From: Holothuria scabra | Taxonomy: Eukaryota > Echinodermata > Holothuroidea > Aspidochirotida > Holothuriidae | Assembly: GCA_037179385.1 (NCBI GenBank) | Contig: CM074189.1 | Coordinates: 27,899,648 to 27,963,647 of the forward strand | Reading direction: 5' to 3' | Length of the DNA stretch: 64,000 nt | Part shown: positions 36,131 through 47,789 of the stretch, piece after piece | Position numbering within the stretch: the stretch's first letter is position 1 | Layout: every line of letters starts with the position of its first letter | The notes under the pieces: generated by a model | The model's database searches: none | What the model saw: the letters and a program-made list of their open reading frames with translations, nothing else | Told to the model about the DNA's origin: nothing | Program-made: the position numbers and the translations under genes

Positions 36131-38200
36131 GCAACACATAATTGACTGGCGTTAAGCTTTTTTTTATTTTGGTATATCTGGTATAAATCAGATGCAAAAC
36201 CTAACTTACTCTCATGTGTTCATCTAGTGTGCTTCATTTCCTCGCCAGGGCGATAATATAAATTTAAACAACGATGAACGGTCCGTTGTTATTGAGATTG
36301 CGTCTATATCATGACAAAAATATGACCAATGACGTTTACAAAAGTGGAATTCTAGCTGTGATAAAAGTGGACCATGAAATGTGACGAAGGACTTTATTAC
36401 AAATGAATCATGAGAGATGTTGCTTTGCAAAATCACTACATCCTCTTTTGTGTATAGAAGGGAAACTCTAAGAAAAACGGCGTGTGAGGCGCTAAGAAAG
36501 AATTTCTTGTTTTATCATCAAAAAAGTAAACTGATCTCTGGAATTCTATAGCAGTGAATACGACTTCTAGTCCTTGCTTCCGAACCACGTATAACATTTT
36601 TTAAACCCTGACGGAAAAGTCAATCCCGAATACTCCGTCACTACTTATTGAGCTCCATTTACAGGCCATATGGCTTTCCAATTATATTACCTCCAAAGTA
36701 ATATCTGTTTAGATTTTCGCAAAGATGACACATCGGTTTGCTGTAGCCAACGAGGGAAATGAAATGAACAAATGTTCGAATGTTTTGATCTGAGTTAACG
36801 TCATACCAGATGAACTTCATTGACTGCTTTGTTGTTTGTACAAAAATGTACAACTGAAGCAAAGACTACTTAAACAATGCGTTTTCATCGGATGGTACGT
36901 GTGGGGTGAGGAATGGATACAAAAATCTAACTACCTTGTCATTAACCGAAACTGACTTTTCCCAGCATAGTAAGTGGAATAAAAGTCGTTGTTTGGGGTT
37001 TCGCTCGCAAAGAAGCTTTCCACTCTACGCGAAAAAATTGCATCTCTACCCACCCCTTCAAAATCGACCAGGTGCACTGAAACCCTACTGCCTCCTTTTC
37101 ACTGGCCCATATTCCAGTGATGAGTTCAAAATAAAAATCTTGCATCAACTAATCATACTTCCCTTATATGAAGTTGGCGTTTTAAAAAAAAGTTTTCATA
37201 TCCTCGGACAGAACAGAGGGAAGGCTTTTTGGTGTTTGCTTGTTTTGAGTCGAGATTGAGGGAATTATCTCTTCAAGATTTCCCTCTTTCTCTTCTAAAC
37301 ATCCACATAGTTCTCCATACGCATTTAACATTTATCGTTTGTGATCCTTTGCCAAATGCAGGAAAATAGTCTATGCGATGGCGATGTCTAGAGATTGCTT
37401 CAGACACCTTTTGAAGTAGTTTTGTTTCAACACTCTGGTTAATTTGCGTCCACCACACATCGTAACGGCTTTGAAGCCTACAGAGTCGTATTAGGTCTAC
37501 TTAGCACTGCGCCCCATATTATGCTTATCTTTTGAGAACTCCAAAAGCAGAGTCTTGTCCATTGCAGCACAGATCACGTTACTTTGTACATTTTAACTCA
37601 ACTCCACCTCTCTACCAACTAATAAATGGTCGTTCATGGGTTTCGTTACTGATTGACAGTCACGAATTCTGTACTTGTAAAGGGCTAGACCGGACCGTTA
37701 CTGGCAATGGATTACGAAACGTTCATCTTTCCTGATGCAAGCCGCAAAACGAAAACTACAAGCACCATTTACCGATCTAGCCCAGGTCTGAGCTAGAGAA
37801 CATGCTGGGTAGGCTACTTACTTCCGAGACGCTAAGCCATCATTCGAAGAAATGTTTCTCCGTTTGTAATTGGTGTTTCTCTAGCCCATTCTCGTAAGAT
37901 CATTATCAGTGTGCGTAGGCTAGTAGTACAGTAGCTGCATGTAGATATGTTTCAACGTTATTTTAATGTAGACGGCTTAGTTTAATGTGTCCCAGCCTAA
38001 CAGCTAGTGCAATTCATTACTACTAGTACGAGATAGAACTAACCGTGTATTAAGAATGAGTGAGAAAGCCAAAATTCATGCTTCATAATTGTAGACCCCG
38101 ACTGCTGCACAGAAAGACAACACTGGCTGGCTTGTTCAAAGGAAAAGATCATGCAGATAACCAAAGCCTCAAACGTTAGTTAACTCAGTTAGCTTTAATA
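36131..38200. other. unannotated sequence
   Basis: No supportable gene. The 117-codon + frame 36906-37259 is the longest here but has no motif or compositional bias I can defend. No repeats were recognised apart from TAGGCCTA-like words. Confidence 0.4.
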
Positions 38201-38204
38201 TTAA

Positions 38205-38515
38205 AGGGCCCGGCAAACCTCTGCCCCCAAACTATGCTACAAGTTTGGTACGCGGGTACCGAAATTCTCAATTGGCTCAGCTCTATGATTGGCAGCTAAT
38301 TACAATGCAGAGTGCCAAAGCTCATATTACACAGCACGAATGGTACTGAGATTTTTTTGATTATATGAATTGAGTTTTTGTTCTGTACTCACCCTGAAGC
38401 AATAAACTGAGATTGTGCCTGGATGAGGATGAATTTCAGATAATGGAATTGTGGGAGGGGCTTCAGTAAGAAGGTTAGCAGAATTGGTACTGTTTGGGGT
38501 GAGAGAACTGGGCCT
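38205..38515 (+). mobile_element. TTAA-flanked MITE (AGGGCCC termini), full copy
   Basis: TTAA at 38201-38204 and again at 38516-38519 flank a 311-bp segment. It starts AGGGCCCGGC and ends AACTGGGCCT, short inverted termini. TTAA duplication is the hallmark of piggyBac-type transposition. A second, partial copy in opposite orientation lies at 56508-56645. Non-coding. Confidence 0.65.
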
Positions 38516-38519
38516 TTAA

Positions 38520-39190
38520 GCTATGCCTAGGAAAAAACCTACTATTGTAACAGTATTGTAATATAAAATCAGTGGACCAGATGTTCCCAGGGTTCAATGT
38601 TCACAAGGCACGATGATTCATGTTTTTGTTTGGTTCACAATAAATAAAAAGGTTTGTTCATTCCTAGGGTTCCCAGTCGAACGTTTTCAATGTAAAACCG
38701 GTCAGGGTTTTATCTGTCAGGCAAGTTCGTCAGTTTGTTGCCCTATGCAATTGTGGGGCACATCGTGGGATATACAAAGCGAGCTCAGCTTGTAGTGTGC
38801 AGTGTTCCCGTTTTTTCATCAGTACGTGCATACAACACTAGCTAAGATACTAACCAAGTCAAACAAAAATACTGTAGGCGTCTCAGTTCTACTTAACGAC
38901 GGATTAAAATACAATTTTTTACACCAAAATGACAATTGAGACACAAACCACTGCATAAAACCACACTTGGGATCCCTCCTTGTGTTATTGATGGATTGGG
39001 AAAGAATGATTTCACCAAATGTTCATGTAAACTCACATTTTGGAATACATGTTGAGGGTGCAGGATTGGTTATCCTGAGGATATGGACGATGTGCCCATG
39101 TATATAGCCACCAAAACGAATTACCGAACTAGCTTATTGGGTGGGGAATTAGGGGGAACCTAGAAGGGGAGTAAAATTGCTCTAATCGTC
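38520..39190. other. unannotated sequence
   Basis: No gene, element border or regulatory cluster that I can support. Confidence 0.4.
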
Positions 39191-39194
39191 CTAA

Positions 39195-39265
39195 AAAATA
39201 ACATAACATAAAATAACCGATTAAAGGGCAATGAAAAGAGGACTAAAGCCCCATAAGTAAGTTGG
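39195..39265 (-). mobile_element. CR1-type LINE 3' end, short fragment
   Basis: On the - strand it reads CTTATGGGGCTTTAGTCC ... TGCCCTTTAAT then a TTATG tail. This matches the tail region of the LINE at 32078-32140. Only the last ~70 bp of the family remain. Confidence 0.6.
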
Positions 39266-39269
39266 ATGG

Positions 39270-39776
39270 ACTTTAATGGCCCAGTTTCCAACCACTTGGT
39301 TAAAGTACGATTGAGCAAGCCATGGCCTTTTTTGATTGTACTGTAGTTCTAACTCTAAAATCAAGCAGCTATACCCAGTGACTACCTAAACTAGTTTCAT
39401 TTATATATTCTACCACAGACAATGATGAAAGAACTTGTCCAATATTGTTAATGAAGAAAAAAATATCATTATCTTGGTTTAAGGGGACACCCGTTTATCA
39501 ATGTTTGCAATTTCATGAATAAGTAGCCTTTCGTCAACGCTAATTATACATATTGGCTAGGGACTTGAACTAAGTCTTTCCCCCAGGACCAACCTATAAC
39601 TTTGGCTGCCAAGGACAGCATCAACTCGGACTTCGCTGAGGACTGGTTGTTAAAAATAGAAAATATATTCAGATTATTGTAATCCCACTGCATACCTGCA
39701 CATACTGTATGGTGTATAGGCTATGTATCATCTATTCATTTTGCTGATGTGGGTATTACAATTGAGACATACAATT

Positions 39777-39779
<3 letters not shown>
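39270..39779. other. unannotated sequence
   Basis: Nothing recognised beyond CATACAATTGAGA words next to the following (TA)n tract. Confidence 0.35.
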
Positions 39780-39780
<1 letters not shown>

Positions 39781-39850
<70 letters not shown>

Positions 39851-39866
39851 CATATATATATATATA
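39781..39866. repeat. (TA)n microsatellite
   Basis: 86 bp of TA dinucleotides with two CA interruptions. ACAATTGAGA on the left and AAATTGAAT on the right flank it. Confidence 0.95.
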
Positions 39867-39869
39867 AAT

Positions 39870-41280
39870 TGAATACGAATTTGATTATTTTTGATTTTTC
39901 AGGATGGGAAATCTTTTTATGCAAAGTGCCAAAGGAGGACTGCGTTTACATCAAATATCATCAGCAACAATATGGAAACTTTGTCTCCTTAAAATCCACA
40001 AAGTATTGAGATTCTGCAGCATCGCTGCCCTAGTTCTGTAAAGAATGTTTGACTGTTCGAATGTTTTAGTATTCGGAGAAGTCACAGTTTTCTTTCCGTG
40101 TTTTCCTGACTGGCACAGTCTGCTTGTTTTCTTCTTTGGTTTCTATTATTTCATGATTCCTGCAGATTACAAGCTTTGATCAACACCTGAGCATTTTTTT
40201 TTTCTTTTTTCTCCTCTGAGGGTTCATATCATATGGCAATCTTCTGAACATAGCCTAATCTGTTTGATGAGAATTGTACAATGTGATTTGCCTCACTCTA
40301 TCTCCAAGTCAGTTCATATTTGTTGTACAGTAACAACTGAGAGGGTTCGATTCGGTCCGTTTTTTAGACCTGTGACAACAAGCACAGAAAAAAAATCATT
40401 GCAAGTGGATGAGTCTGGGAGTTTTAATGTGATATACAGTTGTACTTAGTTCAGGAGCCTCCCCCACCCTATTCTCCAAAATTACACCTGCCTATAGTTT
40501 ACCTTCAAGAGAGCAGTATGTACCCCACATTTCATTCAAAATGAAATTGCTTGAGGCCATACAATAATAACCTGCAGCTGCCAGTGTGTGTGATATTGAG
40601 CACTTGCAACCGCAAGGGACCACACATCTGGGTTTGCATTGCAATTTTCTACCCAAGAATTGCTAATTGCAAATAAATCGATTATCAAAAATTGCAGAAA
40701 TTGGAAATACACCTACCATCGATTCATGAAAGAATTGCTTGGTGATTTTTGCCAATCAATTCACTAACAACACTGTTTTCTTTTGTCCCTTAAGCTGCAT
40801 TCTTTACTGTATGGTGCAGCCAATGGGAAAGGAGCAATGTACACAATGATCCAATGGAAGTCAATACAGCTTGTCAGAAATGTAGTCCAGGGACCATTCA
40901 GACTGCATTTAGAACAATACAAACTACTGGCATATGTAATGAGGGCTAGGATTAAAGCCCATAAAAAAAATTGCAGCCACTGTAAGTAGGTATCTATCGG
41001 TACACTTTGGAATGTTTCACCTTTAATTTTTTTTTTTTTTTTGATCCATAGATCTATAATTGTAAGCCCCCACCTGTGCACAGTAGGCCTATGTCGAGTA
41101 CAGCCTTGCCAAGTCAGATAAAAAAAAACCTTGCCTACATTGAACTTTTGATAAAGGGCACCATGATACCATTCGTTGAGACTGGGCCTGTCTAATTGCT
41201 AGCCAGTGTTTAGAAACGCAGGCACTTTAACCTATATCTAGGGCCATGGTCTTTCAAAGGCCCCTGTACACTCCAGCCCA
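39870..41280. other. unannotated; one exon-like frame
   Basis: A good acceptor (tgttttcttttgtcccttaag, ending about 40794) precedes some 62 open codons on + that reach CACT|GTAAGT at 40981. It contains LHSLLYGAANGKG and ends HKKNCSHC. Splice borders and length fit an internal exon, but I do not recognise the product and a - strand frame overlaps it. Low confidence. Confidence 0.25.
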
Positions 41281-41900
41281 ATTCAATTGGATCGGCACCA
41301 CAAGTTTAATGTCTATATTCTATAAACTTTGGTATAATGACGCCTTACCCATAGGTAAATTCTTTATGTGCATCAGATTCAACTGCAAGTCAGACCTACA
41401 ATTATTGAACACATGAACCCCGGCTGGCCAGCCTATCTGCCTATTTAAATTAATGATGGATTGAACTTCCAAACCTAATTTGATTGTCATGTCTGATGGC
41501 CGTTCAGTCTTCAAACCCAATTCAATTATCCCCTTCCCGTGGCAGTGATGGCTCTTCATGTGCATGGAAATTAGGCTGCAACATTCCCATATGGGCCCCA
41601 TTTCTTGCCCCATATTTGGCTCATGTGATTAATTTGAACCCAGGATTAATGAAATGCCAGCCCAAATGCCGAGCCCACATGACACCCATATGAAATGGGG
41701 CCCATTTATACAGCTGATGTGTGGAAAAATATGGCCCAGCTATCCCTCATGCATTTGGACTACCCAAATCGAGCTCTTACTAATTTTTGGTGGCAAATTA
41801 GAATGGGCCACACATCATTTGCTTACCACGTGCCTGGCCAAAAATTGAAGTGGGCAGCCAATCGCCAAAGGGGTCCAATATGTTCAATGACATAGTAGCA
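41281..41900. repeat. GGGCCC/CATATG-rich dispersed repeat
   Basis: Contains locally inverted words CATATGGGCCCCATTT (about 41588) and CATATGAAATGGGGCCCA (about 41688), and repeated GGCCCA and CCAATTCAATT words. It looks like a non-autonomous DNA element or its internal repeats. Ends are not defined. Several overlapping frames here are incidental. Confidence 0.35.
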
Positions 41901-43460
41901 ATGTATTTAAGCAAGCCCAAAATGCTTACAGCAGAAAAAAGCGGGGAGGGCGTGAACCCCCCCCCCCCCCTTGTCAGCTGTCACCGTGGTCTCAACATAT
42001 GAATTTAGGCACATGGGGCTCACCACAGGTTTGTCACCTGGGAAGGCGGCAGCTGGCCGGGCTAACCAGTTACATGACTTAACGTTTCCAAACCGAAATT
42101 GACACCCCACCCCTCCCATGTATTCCCTAACATGCGCCCACCCTCCCATGCGCCCATCCTAGGCTGAGAGGAATTGCCCTTTCCGATCTCTCTTTATCCA
42201 CCACCATACAACTATAAAGCAGCGAATAAACCCAGGCAGCAAACAAATTTTTCGCACTTGTTTTACATTCGATTATACACAGTAAAGTAATACATTTTAG
42301 AAATAAGTTGATACTTTGAGATAGCGGCTACGTTTGGTAGCGATTGTATACAGTCAAACGTTCGCTGTTGCAGTATATTACCGTGCTGTACATGTACATT
42401 ACTGTACTGTATATGTTACACACTATAATGTAACAGTACAGTGGTCGTTCGCTGCTCACTTAGTGGCTATATATAGCATAATGAATATGTATATCCGTAC
42501 GTAGGTGTGTGTACATTTCACTGCCATTGGTTCCCTCAATTTTCTAAAGGAAAATTTAATAAGAAACAAAGAAAAGGTCACGTGATCTCTGCCGTAATGG
42601 ACAAGACTCTGGTTTGGAGTGTTCAAAAGATAAGAAAGTAGACGGCGCATTGTTAAGTAGGCTTCAGATCCCGATGTGTGGTAGACGCAAACTTACCCGA
42701 GTCTTGAAGCAAGACTACGTTTGAAAGCACGAAATATCAAGATAGAGAGAGTTTACAATTTTCATATTTGGTATAAAGCTGTTTTGTGTTGAGGTAAGAA
42801 AATTTGTTTAAATGGAGGTCAGAGAGCATCTGGGTTCACCAGAGATAAAGTTAAAGTACACAAAACCCCTGAAGGTGGCTTTTAAGCAGAATGACTGACA
42901 CGTTTATATTGGGGAACAGCTTTTTCCTGTTTGGTGGAGGTTAAAGATCATTTGAGGATACTTGAAGTCTGAGCTGAAAGTACGAAAAGTACGAAAAAGG
43001 CTTCTAAATACCTTATTGCAAGATAGCAGCGGTCATGGACACTTTTCGTATTTAGTTTGTAAGTTTGTGTGGAAGGACGGAATACTGACAAGAAACAGCA
43101 TCCTAACATTGACGAATTTCATCCCTCATTTTCCATGCCTTGAATAAGTGATATCCTGGTCTATGCTTCAACATTGAACATGCTTGTCTTTCCTCATTTA
43201 TTTTGCATTTGTCGAATATAAAATATCAATGTAATTCACAATGCACAGGGCACCAAACAATACCTTCTTACCAAAATTTTAGTCATGATCTAATTCCATG
43301 TAAATTGTTCATAACTTAAAAAAGTGTCCTTCACCTAAAAAAATGCCCTCTAGTACGTTGCTCGGCCACAGGTCTGATTGGTTGGTAAAGACAATGTCAA
43401 AACAACAATGGCAGAAACAGTTCTACATTTGATTTATTGATTTCTAATGTCAAAATGATG
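41901..43460. other. unannotated; one AGGTCA-repeat fragment
   Basis: Mostly unannotatable. 42740-42965 is a decayed unit of the 135-155-bp repeat ('atatttggtataaa', 'ttgtgttgag', 'aggtcagagagcatctgggttcacc'). A C14 run lies at 41957. No gene. Confidence 0.4.
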
Positions 43461-43560
43461 GGAGGGGAGTCGGAGGTCATTTGAGGTCAATGACAGTGAA
43501 ACAGCAGAAACGCTCAATTGGCTTGATAAAATCCTAAGAGGTCATGTCAGGTAATCATAG
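43461..43560. repeat. AGGTCA-repeat fragment with DR4 spacing
   Basis: One partial unit with AGGTCATTTGAGGTCA at 43474-43489, two half-sites spaced by four bases, followed by 'aaacagcagaaacgctcaattggct'. Confidence 0.6.
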
Positions 43561-43632
43561 GTCAAAAAGCCAGATTTCGGAAGAATTCCAGAAGACCGTT
43601 ATATGGGACTACTAACGGTCAAATTCAAATTT

Positions 43633-43910
43633 TCCAACCTGTCAGCAAATTTGGTGGGCGCTACCAAGAACCGCCGTAGGTAATTTCGACGGCCAGTCAG
43701 AGAAATTTTCAGGTGGCTCTCCGACGATCCTCCAATGACAAAGAAACTAAGTGGCTGAAAATTTTTAACCAGTATGATAATTTTGCCTCTTTCCCGGTTG
43801 GACCTCTGATGGTTCTCCGACGGCCCTTCAGTGGCCAGTCATGTAATTGCCAATTGTAAGATGACAAAACCGCCACCGGACCCACGCCGGATAGCGTTGA
43901 CTTGGCGGCA
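43633..43910 (+). mobile_element. GTCAGCAAA-terminus MITE, decayed copy
   Basis: Aligns with 47790-48067 in the same orientation. Shared landmarks are CCTGTCAGCAAA at the left end, 'gtggctgaaaatttttaaccag', 'ggacctc.gatgg', 'cccttcagtggcca' and 'gccaatt'. The right terminus has degraded. Non-coding; the - strand frame 43709-43969 is incidental. Confidence 0.6.
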
Positions 43911-43969
43911 AGAATTACCAAATTTTCAACTTGAATCATCAGCCTGGAGCAAAATGAACAAAATTTCAC

Positions 43970-44109
43970 ACTTATTCAAAAGATCAGCAAGGAATTACTA
44001 AGCATTCTGAGTTTGGGGTTTGCCATTTTGGAACTGTTATTGCTCGTCATTTAATAACGGATCTTTATATTTAAAGTATATGGTTTTCTCTCATATCTCC
44101 TGGATTTAG
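43970..44109. other. intron end before the LRR exon
   Basis: Ends in ctcatatctcctggatttag, an acceptable pyrimidine-containing acceptor for the exon at 44110. Confidence 0.5.
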
Positions 44110-44175
44110 AATCCTGTCTGACAACAACATAATACAGATAGGGCCGGAGGCTTTCCCACCAGGACTTGAATCTTT
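44110..44175 (+). CDS. leucine-rich-repeat exon (one 22-residue repeat)
   Basis: 66 bp between a GGATTTAG acceptor and a GTAAGT donor, with phase-2 introns on both sides like the exon at 24794. The encoded ILSDNNIIQIGPEAFPPGLE then SL fits the LRR consensus closely: L-x2-N-x-I-x2-I-x4-F and L-x2-L at the end. Alternating 24- and 22-residue repeats occur within natural LRR arrays. With the same strand and phase as the exon 19 kb upstream, the two could be consecutive or near-consecutive exons of one gene. The remaining repeats, signal peptide and any membrane segment are outside this window or missed. Confidence 0.75.
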
Positions 44176-45185
44176 GTAAGTAGCGTCATTACTTACTACT
44201 TTAACTATTCTCCCTTACTTAAATGTAGCTTGAATTGCAAAAAGGAAACTACACGGCCATCAACTCCATCCAAATAGTGTAAAAACATTCGCATGGTGAG
44301 AAATCCCCAATGTGTTAAGTAAGCACATCCCGATTGTTGTCAAAATATATTCACTCTAAGAAATCGACACGTGTGACACTTGCAGAAATAAATATTTACC
44401 TTACACTTTTCCAGTGGCATACGTGTCCAACAGTTTTAACAACGTGTGTCACTGCCAATGCCTCCGCATGTGGCGAAAATAGCCACGTGACAACAGTTCG
44501 TCAGTTGCCTGTGAGGAGTCCTTCTCATATAATGATCTCAATACTATACCCCCGGTAAATTTCTCAGTTTAAACCAAGGTCATGAAAAGATCCACTTTCC
44601 TTCGTGAACATGAGAAATTCAGTTTTTTTACTCATTCGTTCTTTTACGTCTGATATTTGCGTTCTGAAATACCCAAACATTTTTTTTTAAGGTTTAAAAT
44701 AGACCATCATGCATCACGGACTTAGCTATTCAATCAGGGAGTTGTTAGCAACTCTCTGCTTGAACCACGTGATCGCCGGCCGATTTGGCATTAACCACTT
44801 CTGAGATTCTGAGAGTTCTTTACAATTGTGCACAACTGTGTCACTTTTTTTTCTTCAGGATTACCAAAGAAAAGTAAATACCAAGGCTGTCAGCAATCCC
44901 GTAGTTCCAAATCAGGATATGAATTTACATGTTGTGAACAAACGAAAACCTTGTAAACGTGGTTCATCTAGTTAGGAATGCATGACAGGCACCATTTATA
45001 TTTGATATATTGGATTTTCATGTTGAAAAGAAGAACCCCGTGTACTTTTGTGGATGTCAAAGGTCACATGCATTCAAATTATATTGAAGTATGGGTCACA
45101 GTGTGATTACGCCTTTGTTTTGTCCTCAATATCACCTCACATTCAGTTAGTTTATTAATATGGAGTTTTACTGCTCAGTGTCCAA
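44176..45185. other. unannotated; repeat fragment near 45000
   Basis: Intron-like. A decayed AGGTCA-repeat unit lies at 44980-45075 ('gatgtcaaaggtcacatg'). No gene seen. Confidence 0.4.
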
Positions 45186-45391
45186 CAAATGGGTTCAAGT
45201 AGAGCCGGCTCCGGCATTATTTTCCAGTTGTGCTGACTGGCTTCTTTTCCCTCCTCCATTGCTTACGCTGAACAGCAAGCGCAATGGCAATAGGTTCCGT
45301 TTTTAAAGTCTGCGGTATAACCAGGACAGGACTCGAACTCCTAACCTCTCGACTGCAAGTCTGATGTTCTTACCACTTAACCATGCAGTCA
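45186..45391 (-). repeat. tRNA-derived SINE, near full length
   Basis: Read on the - strand the head starts GACTGCATGGTTAAGTGGTAA, holding an A-box-like TGGTTAAGTGG (about 45370-45383), and continues to a B-box GTTCGAGTCC (45338-45329). This is tRNA geometry with about 30 bases between boxes. A conserved body follows ('gccattgcgcttgctg', 'taagcaatggagg', 'aagccagtcagcacaactgg'). A second, headless copy at 27468 on + confirms a dispersed family. It could be transcribed by RNA polymerase III. I cannot name the family or the source tRNA with confidence. Confidence 0.7.
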
Positions 45392-46245
45392 AAAAGATTG
45401 CATCTTTCTTTTAGCTGCACTCAAAACTGTTTGAAATGGTTAATACTATTGAAAGGGAGCCGGAATATGTGGCTATCATGGAATTATATCCCTGGTAGCA
45501 CATTTGGTCCCCTTGCTCCAATTTTAAATTATAGGCCCAGTAGTGGGGCCACCGGTGCAGGGGCGACGGTCTGCCCCTAAAAATTTCTACAAAATGTAAA
45601 AAAGATAAGGGAAAAGGAGAAACGAAAAAGAAGAAAAGATCATTCAACTAACGCTATCGCCCTTATCAAAATAACAAGGCACCGAGCCTGTATATTCCCC
45701 ATGGTTTAGAGAGACAACGATCAGATACATGGCAGAGAAGCGTTACACGCATGTTATAATTTTCGAAGGAAGAGAAGGAAAATAGGTTACTAGTGCGAAC
45801 TTATGGTGAAAAACGAAATAATCCAACCCTTGTAATCGAAAATAGAGATAATATAAAACAAGGCCAGATAGACCTATAGGCCTTTCTTCAGCGAAGGGAG
45901 GCCTAGGTGAGACTAGGGGGAGACTAGGGGTAACTACGGTAACACATTGCTCACGCTTTGCGCAGATAGACGTCCTCCGTCTGAGCAAGGCTTCATTAAA
46001 ACCTACATACTTTCAAAAATTTTTAATCAAAGACCCTCAAACGTGACGCAGATGTTTCCTCCAGAAATTATACCTGCAAAACAATACCCGAAACTCCGAA
46101 GATGAATACTCTAAAAAATGAATATGAAAAACCTTACGAAATTTTTCTTACTTTCGCGATTCTCACTCCCTGGTTTGGAAGCCACTCGATATAAGCCGAA
46201 AATCACGTGACAGTCCTTCCTGGTCCTTCTCGTTACCAGCTAGGA
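45392..46245. other. unannotated sequence
   Basis: No supportable gene. A few TAGGCCTA words near 45875-45905. Confidence 0.4.
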
Positions 46246-46249
46246 AGCT

Positions 46250-47290
46250 GACCTCGGGGTCACCAAATATATTAAGCTCTGATGACGTGACACCATTTTG
46301 AATTTTAGCCGCTTATGGGAAATGTACACTTGGTAAAAAGAATGGCTTATTTATTCCGTTTACTTCCAATTACGACCAAGAAAAGTATGATACTTCCAAA
46401 CTTCGCAAGTTATCATGAAACCAATTTCAGGCGAAATTGTCGGCCAAAAAGCCCAAGAATCATCGGGATATGTAAGGTCACAAGTTTGCGAACGTTCGGG
46501 GAATGGTCCCAAATTTGTCCTGAAATCATACTGAAGCTGTCCAACAATTACCAAAAAAAAAACAAAAAAAAAAACTGTTTGACATAAAATATACTTTCTC
46601 ACTTAGCTTCGTTGATAAATTATTCCAGTTTCTGGAAGACTGTTAATTCCGCTTTGTTTATGCTACGATTCTGTTTTCAGTACACCTGTAGTCAGTCATA
46701 CATCTTGAAACGCAATGCATGATGGTACTGTAGCTGGCGTGGAACACTGCCATACAAGATCCAACACAATGCCATGCTTTGGGTGTACACATACGTGAAG
46801 TAGTGCAAAAGTATGTACATATAATGCATAAATAAGCAGAACAAAGACACCAGGCTTCTGTATAGCATATTTAGTGAAGACAGAAAGATAGCAAGAAAAA
46901 TACCACTTTATTTTGGGAAATATTATTTATTCTCTCTCTCTCTCTTTCAAATCACATCTCAACATATTCTGAGCCTAAAGACGGAAAATGTGCAAATTGA
47001 AACTTCGCAAGTGAGCTCTCACTCCTGCGTTCTCGAAAAGCGTTTTCCTACTAAAACGAGTTTCTTTTGAATATTCAACTCTCTACTTTTCTTCAGTTGC
47101 CAAAATACTCAATTACGTAACACTTTGAATAAGAATCACTGACATTTTAAACGGGTGTCCGTTTTCGTTCTGCTCAAGCTAGCTCCAAGCACGGTCTCCA
47201 AAATGCATTTCACCGCGACTCTTAAGGTTGTAAAGATTGCGCAAAAACGGTCACATATGTGAGGTCTGTTTCCCAACTGCACAAGGGGGT
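46250..47290 (+). repeat. dispersed repeat, halves A and B contiguous
   Basis: 46250-46825 matches 25110-25655 and 46826-47285 matches 35633-36130, all in the same orientation. Here the two halves are joined ('agtatgtacatataatgcataaataag') with no GGGCAAA-rich segment between them. It therefore looks like an uninterrupted unit of about 1.04 kb. A CT microsatellite lies at 46932. No conserved frame, so the unit is non-coding. Confidence 0.75.
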
Positions 47291-47789
47291 TGGTTAACTG
47301 TGTTTAACGGATACTACGCTCTAATAAAGAAAATTACCATATCTGTCTGCGAGTACTATTTATAGCATATGGTTTACAAAAAAGGGGAATTGCTTTATGA
47401 AAGGTTTAAGTAAATAAGACTGTTGTTTCTTTTCGGGTACTGACTCGAACATGGGAGTTTTCTAAATTTTAACGAATAGTAATTATTTTGGCATCTGGGC
47501 ACTGTACAGAACCTTCTCGGAATATAGGTCGGGGGTAATCGTGGTACGCATGATTATCCTGAAGAAAGGAACTAGCGGCTACAAAGACATCTTTAACAAA
47601 ATTCTTTTGAACAGGTTTTTGTTTTTCAAATATTCAAAAAATTAAGAAAATTATATATAAGCTTATATAAGTTTATATATAAGCAGTAATACTGCATTGA
47701 ACGTAAATAGGGGATTTTTATCTGAAAATTCTTTCTTGCATGTCAGTTTCTGGCAACTTGACTTGAACACTGAACTTCATTGTAACCTT
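47291..47789. other. unannotated sequence
   Basis: Nothing recognised except a small palindromic AT stretch (about 47650-47690, 'tatataagcttatata'). Confidence 0.4.

Noticed and set aside
36906..37259. 117-codon open frame as a gene
   Set aside because: No recognised motif, no splice or promoter context, and an overlapping frame on the other strand. The length is within chance for this amount of sequence.
45303..45391. Functional tRNA gene on the minus strand
   Set aside because: A- and B-box-like motifs are present, but the arms do not pair well enough for a cloverleaf and a conserved SINE body continues downstream. It is better read as a SINE head.
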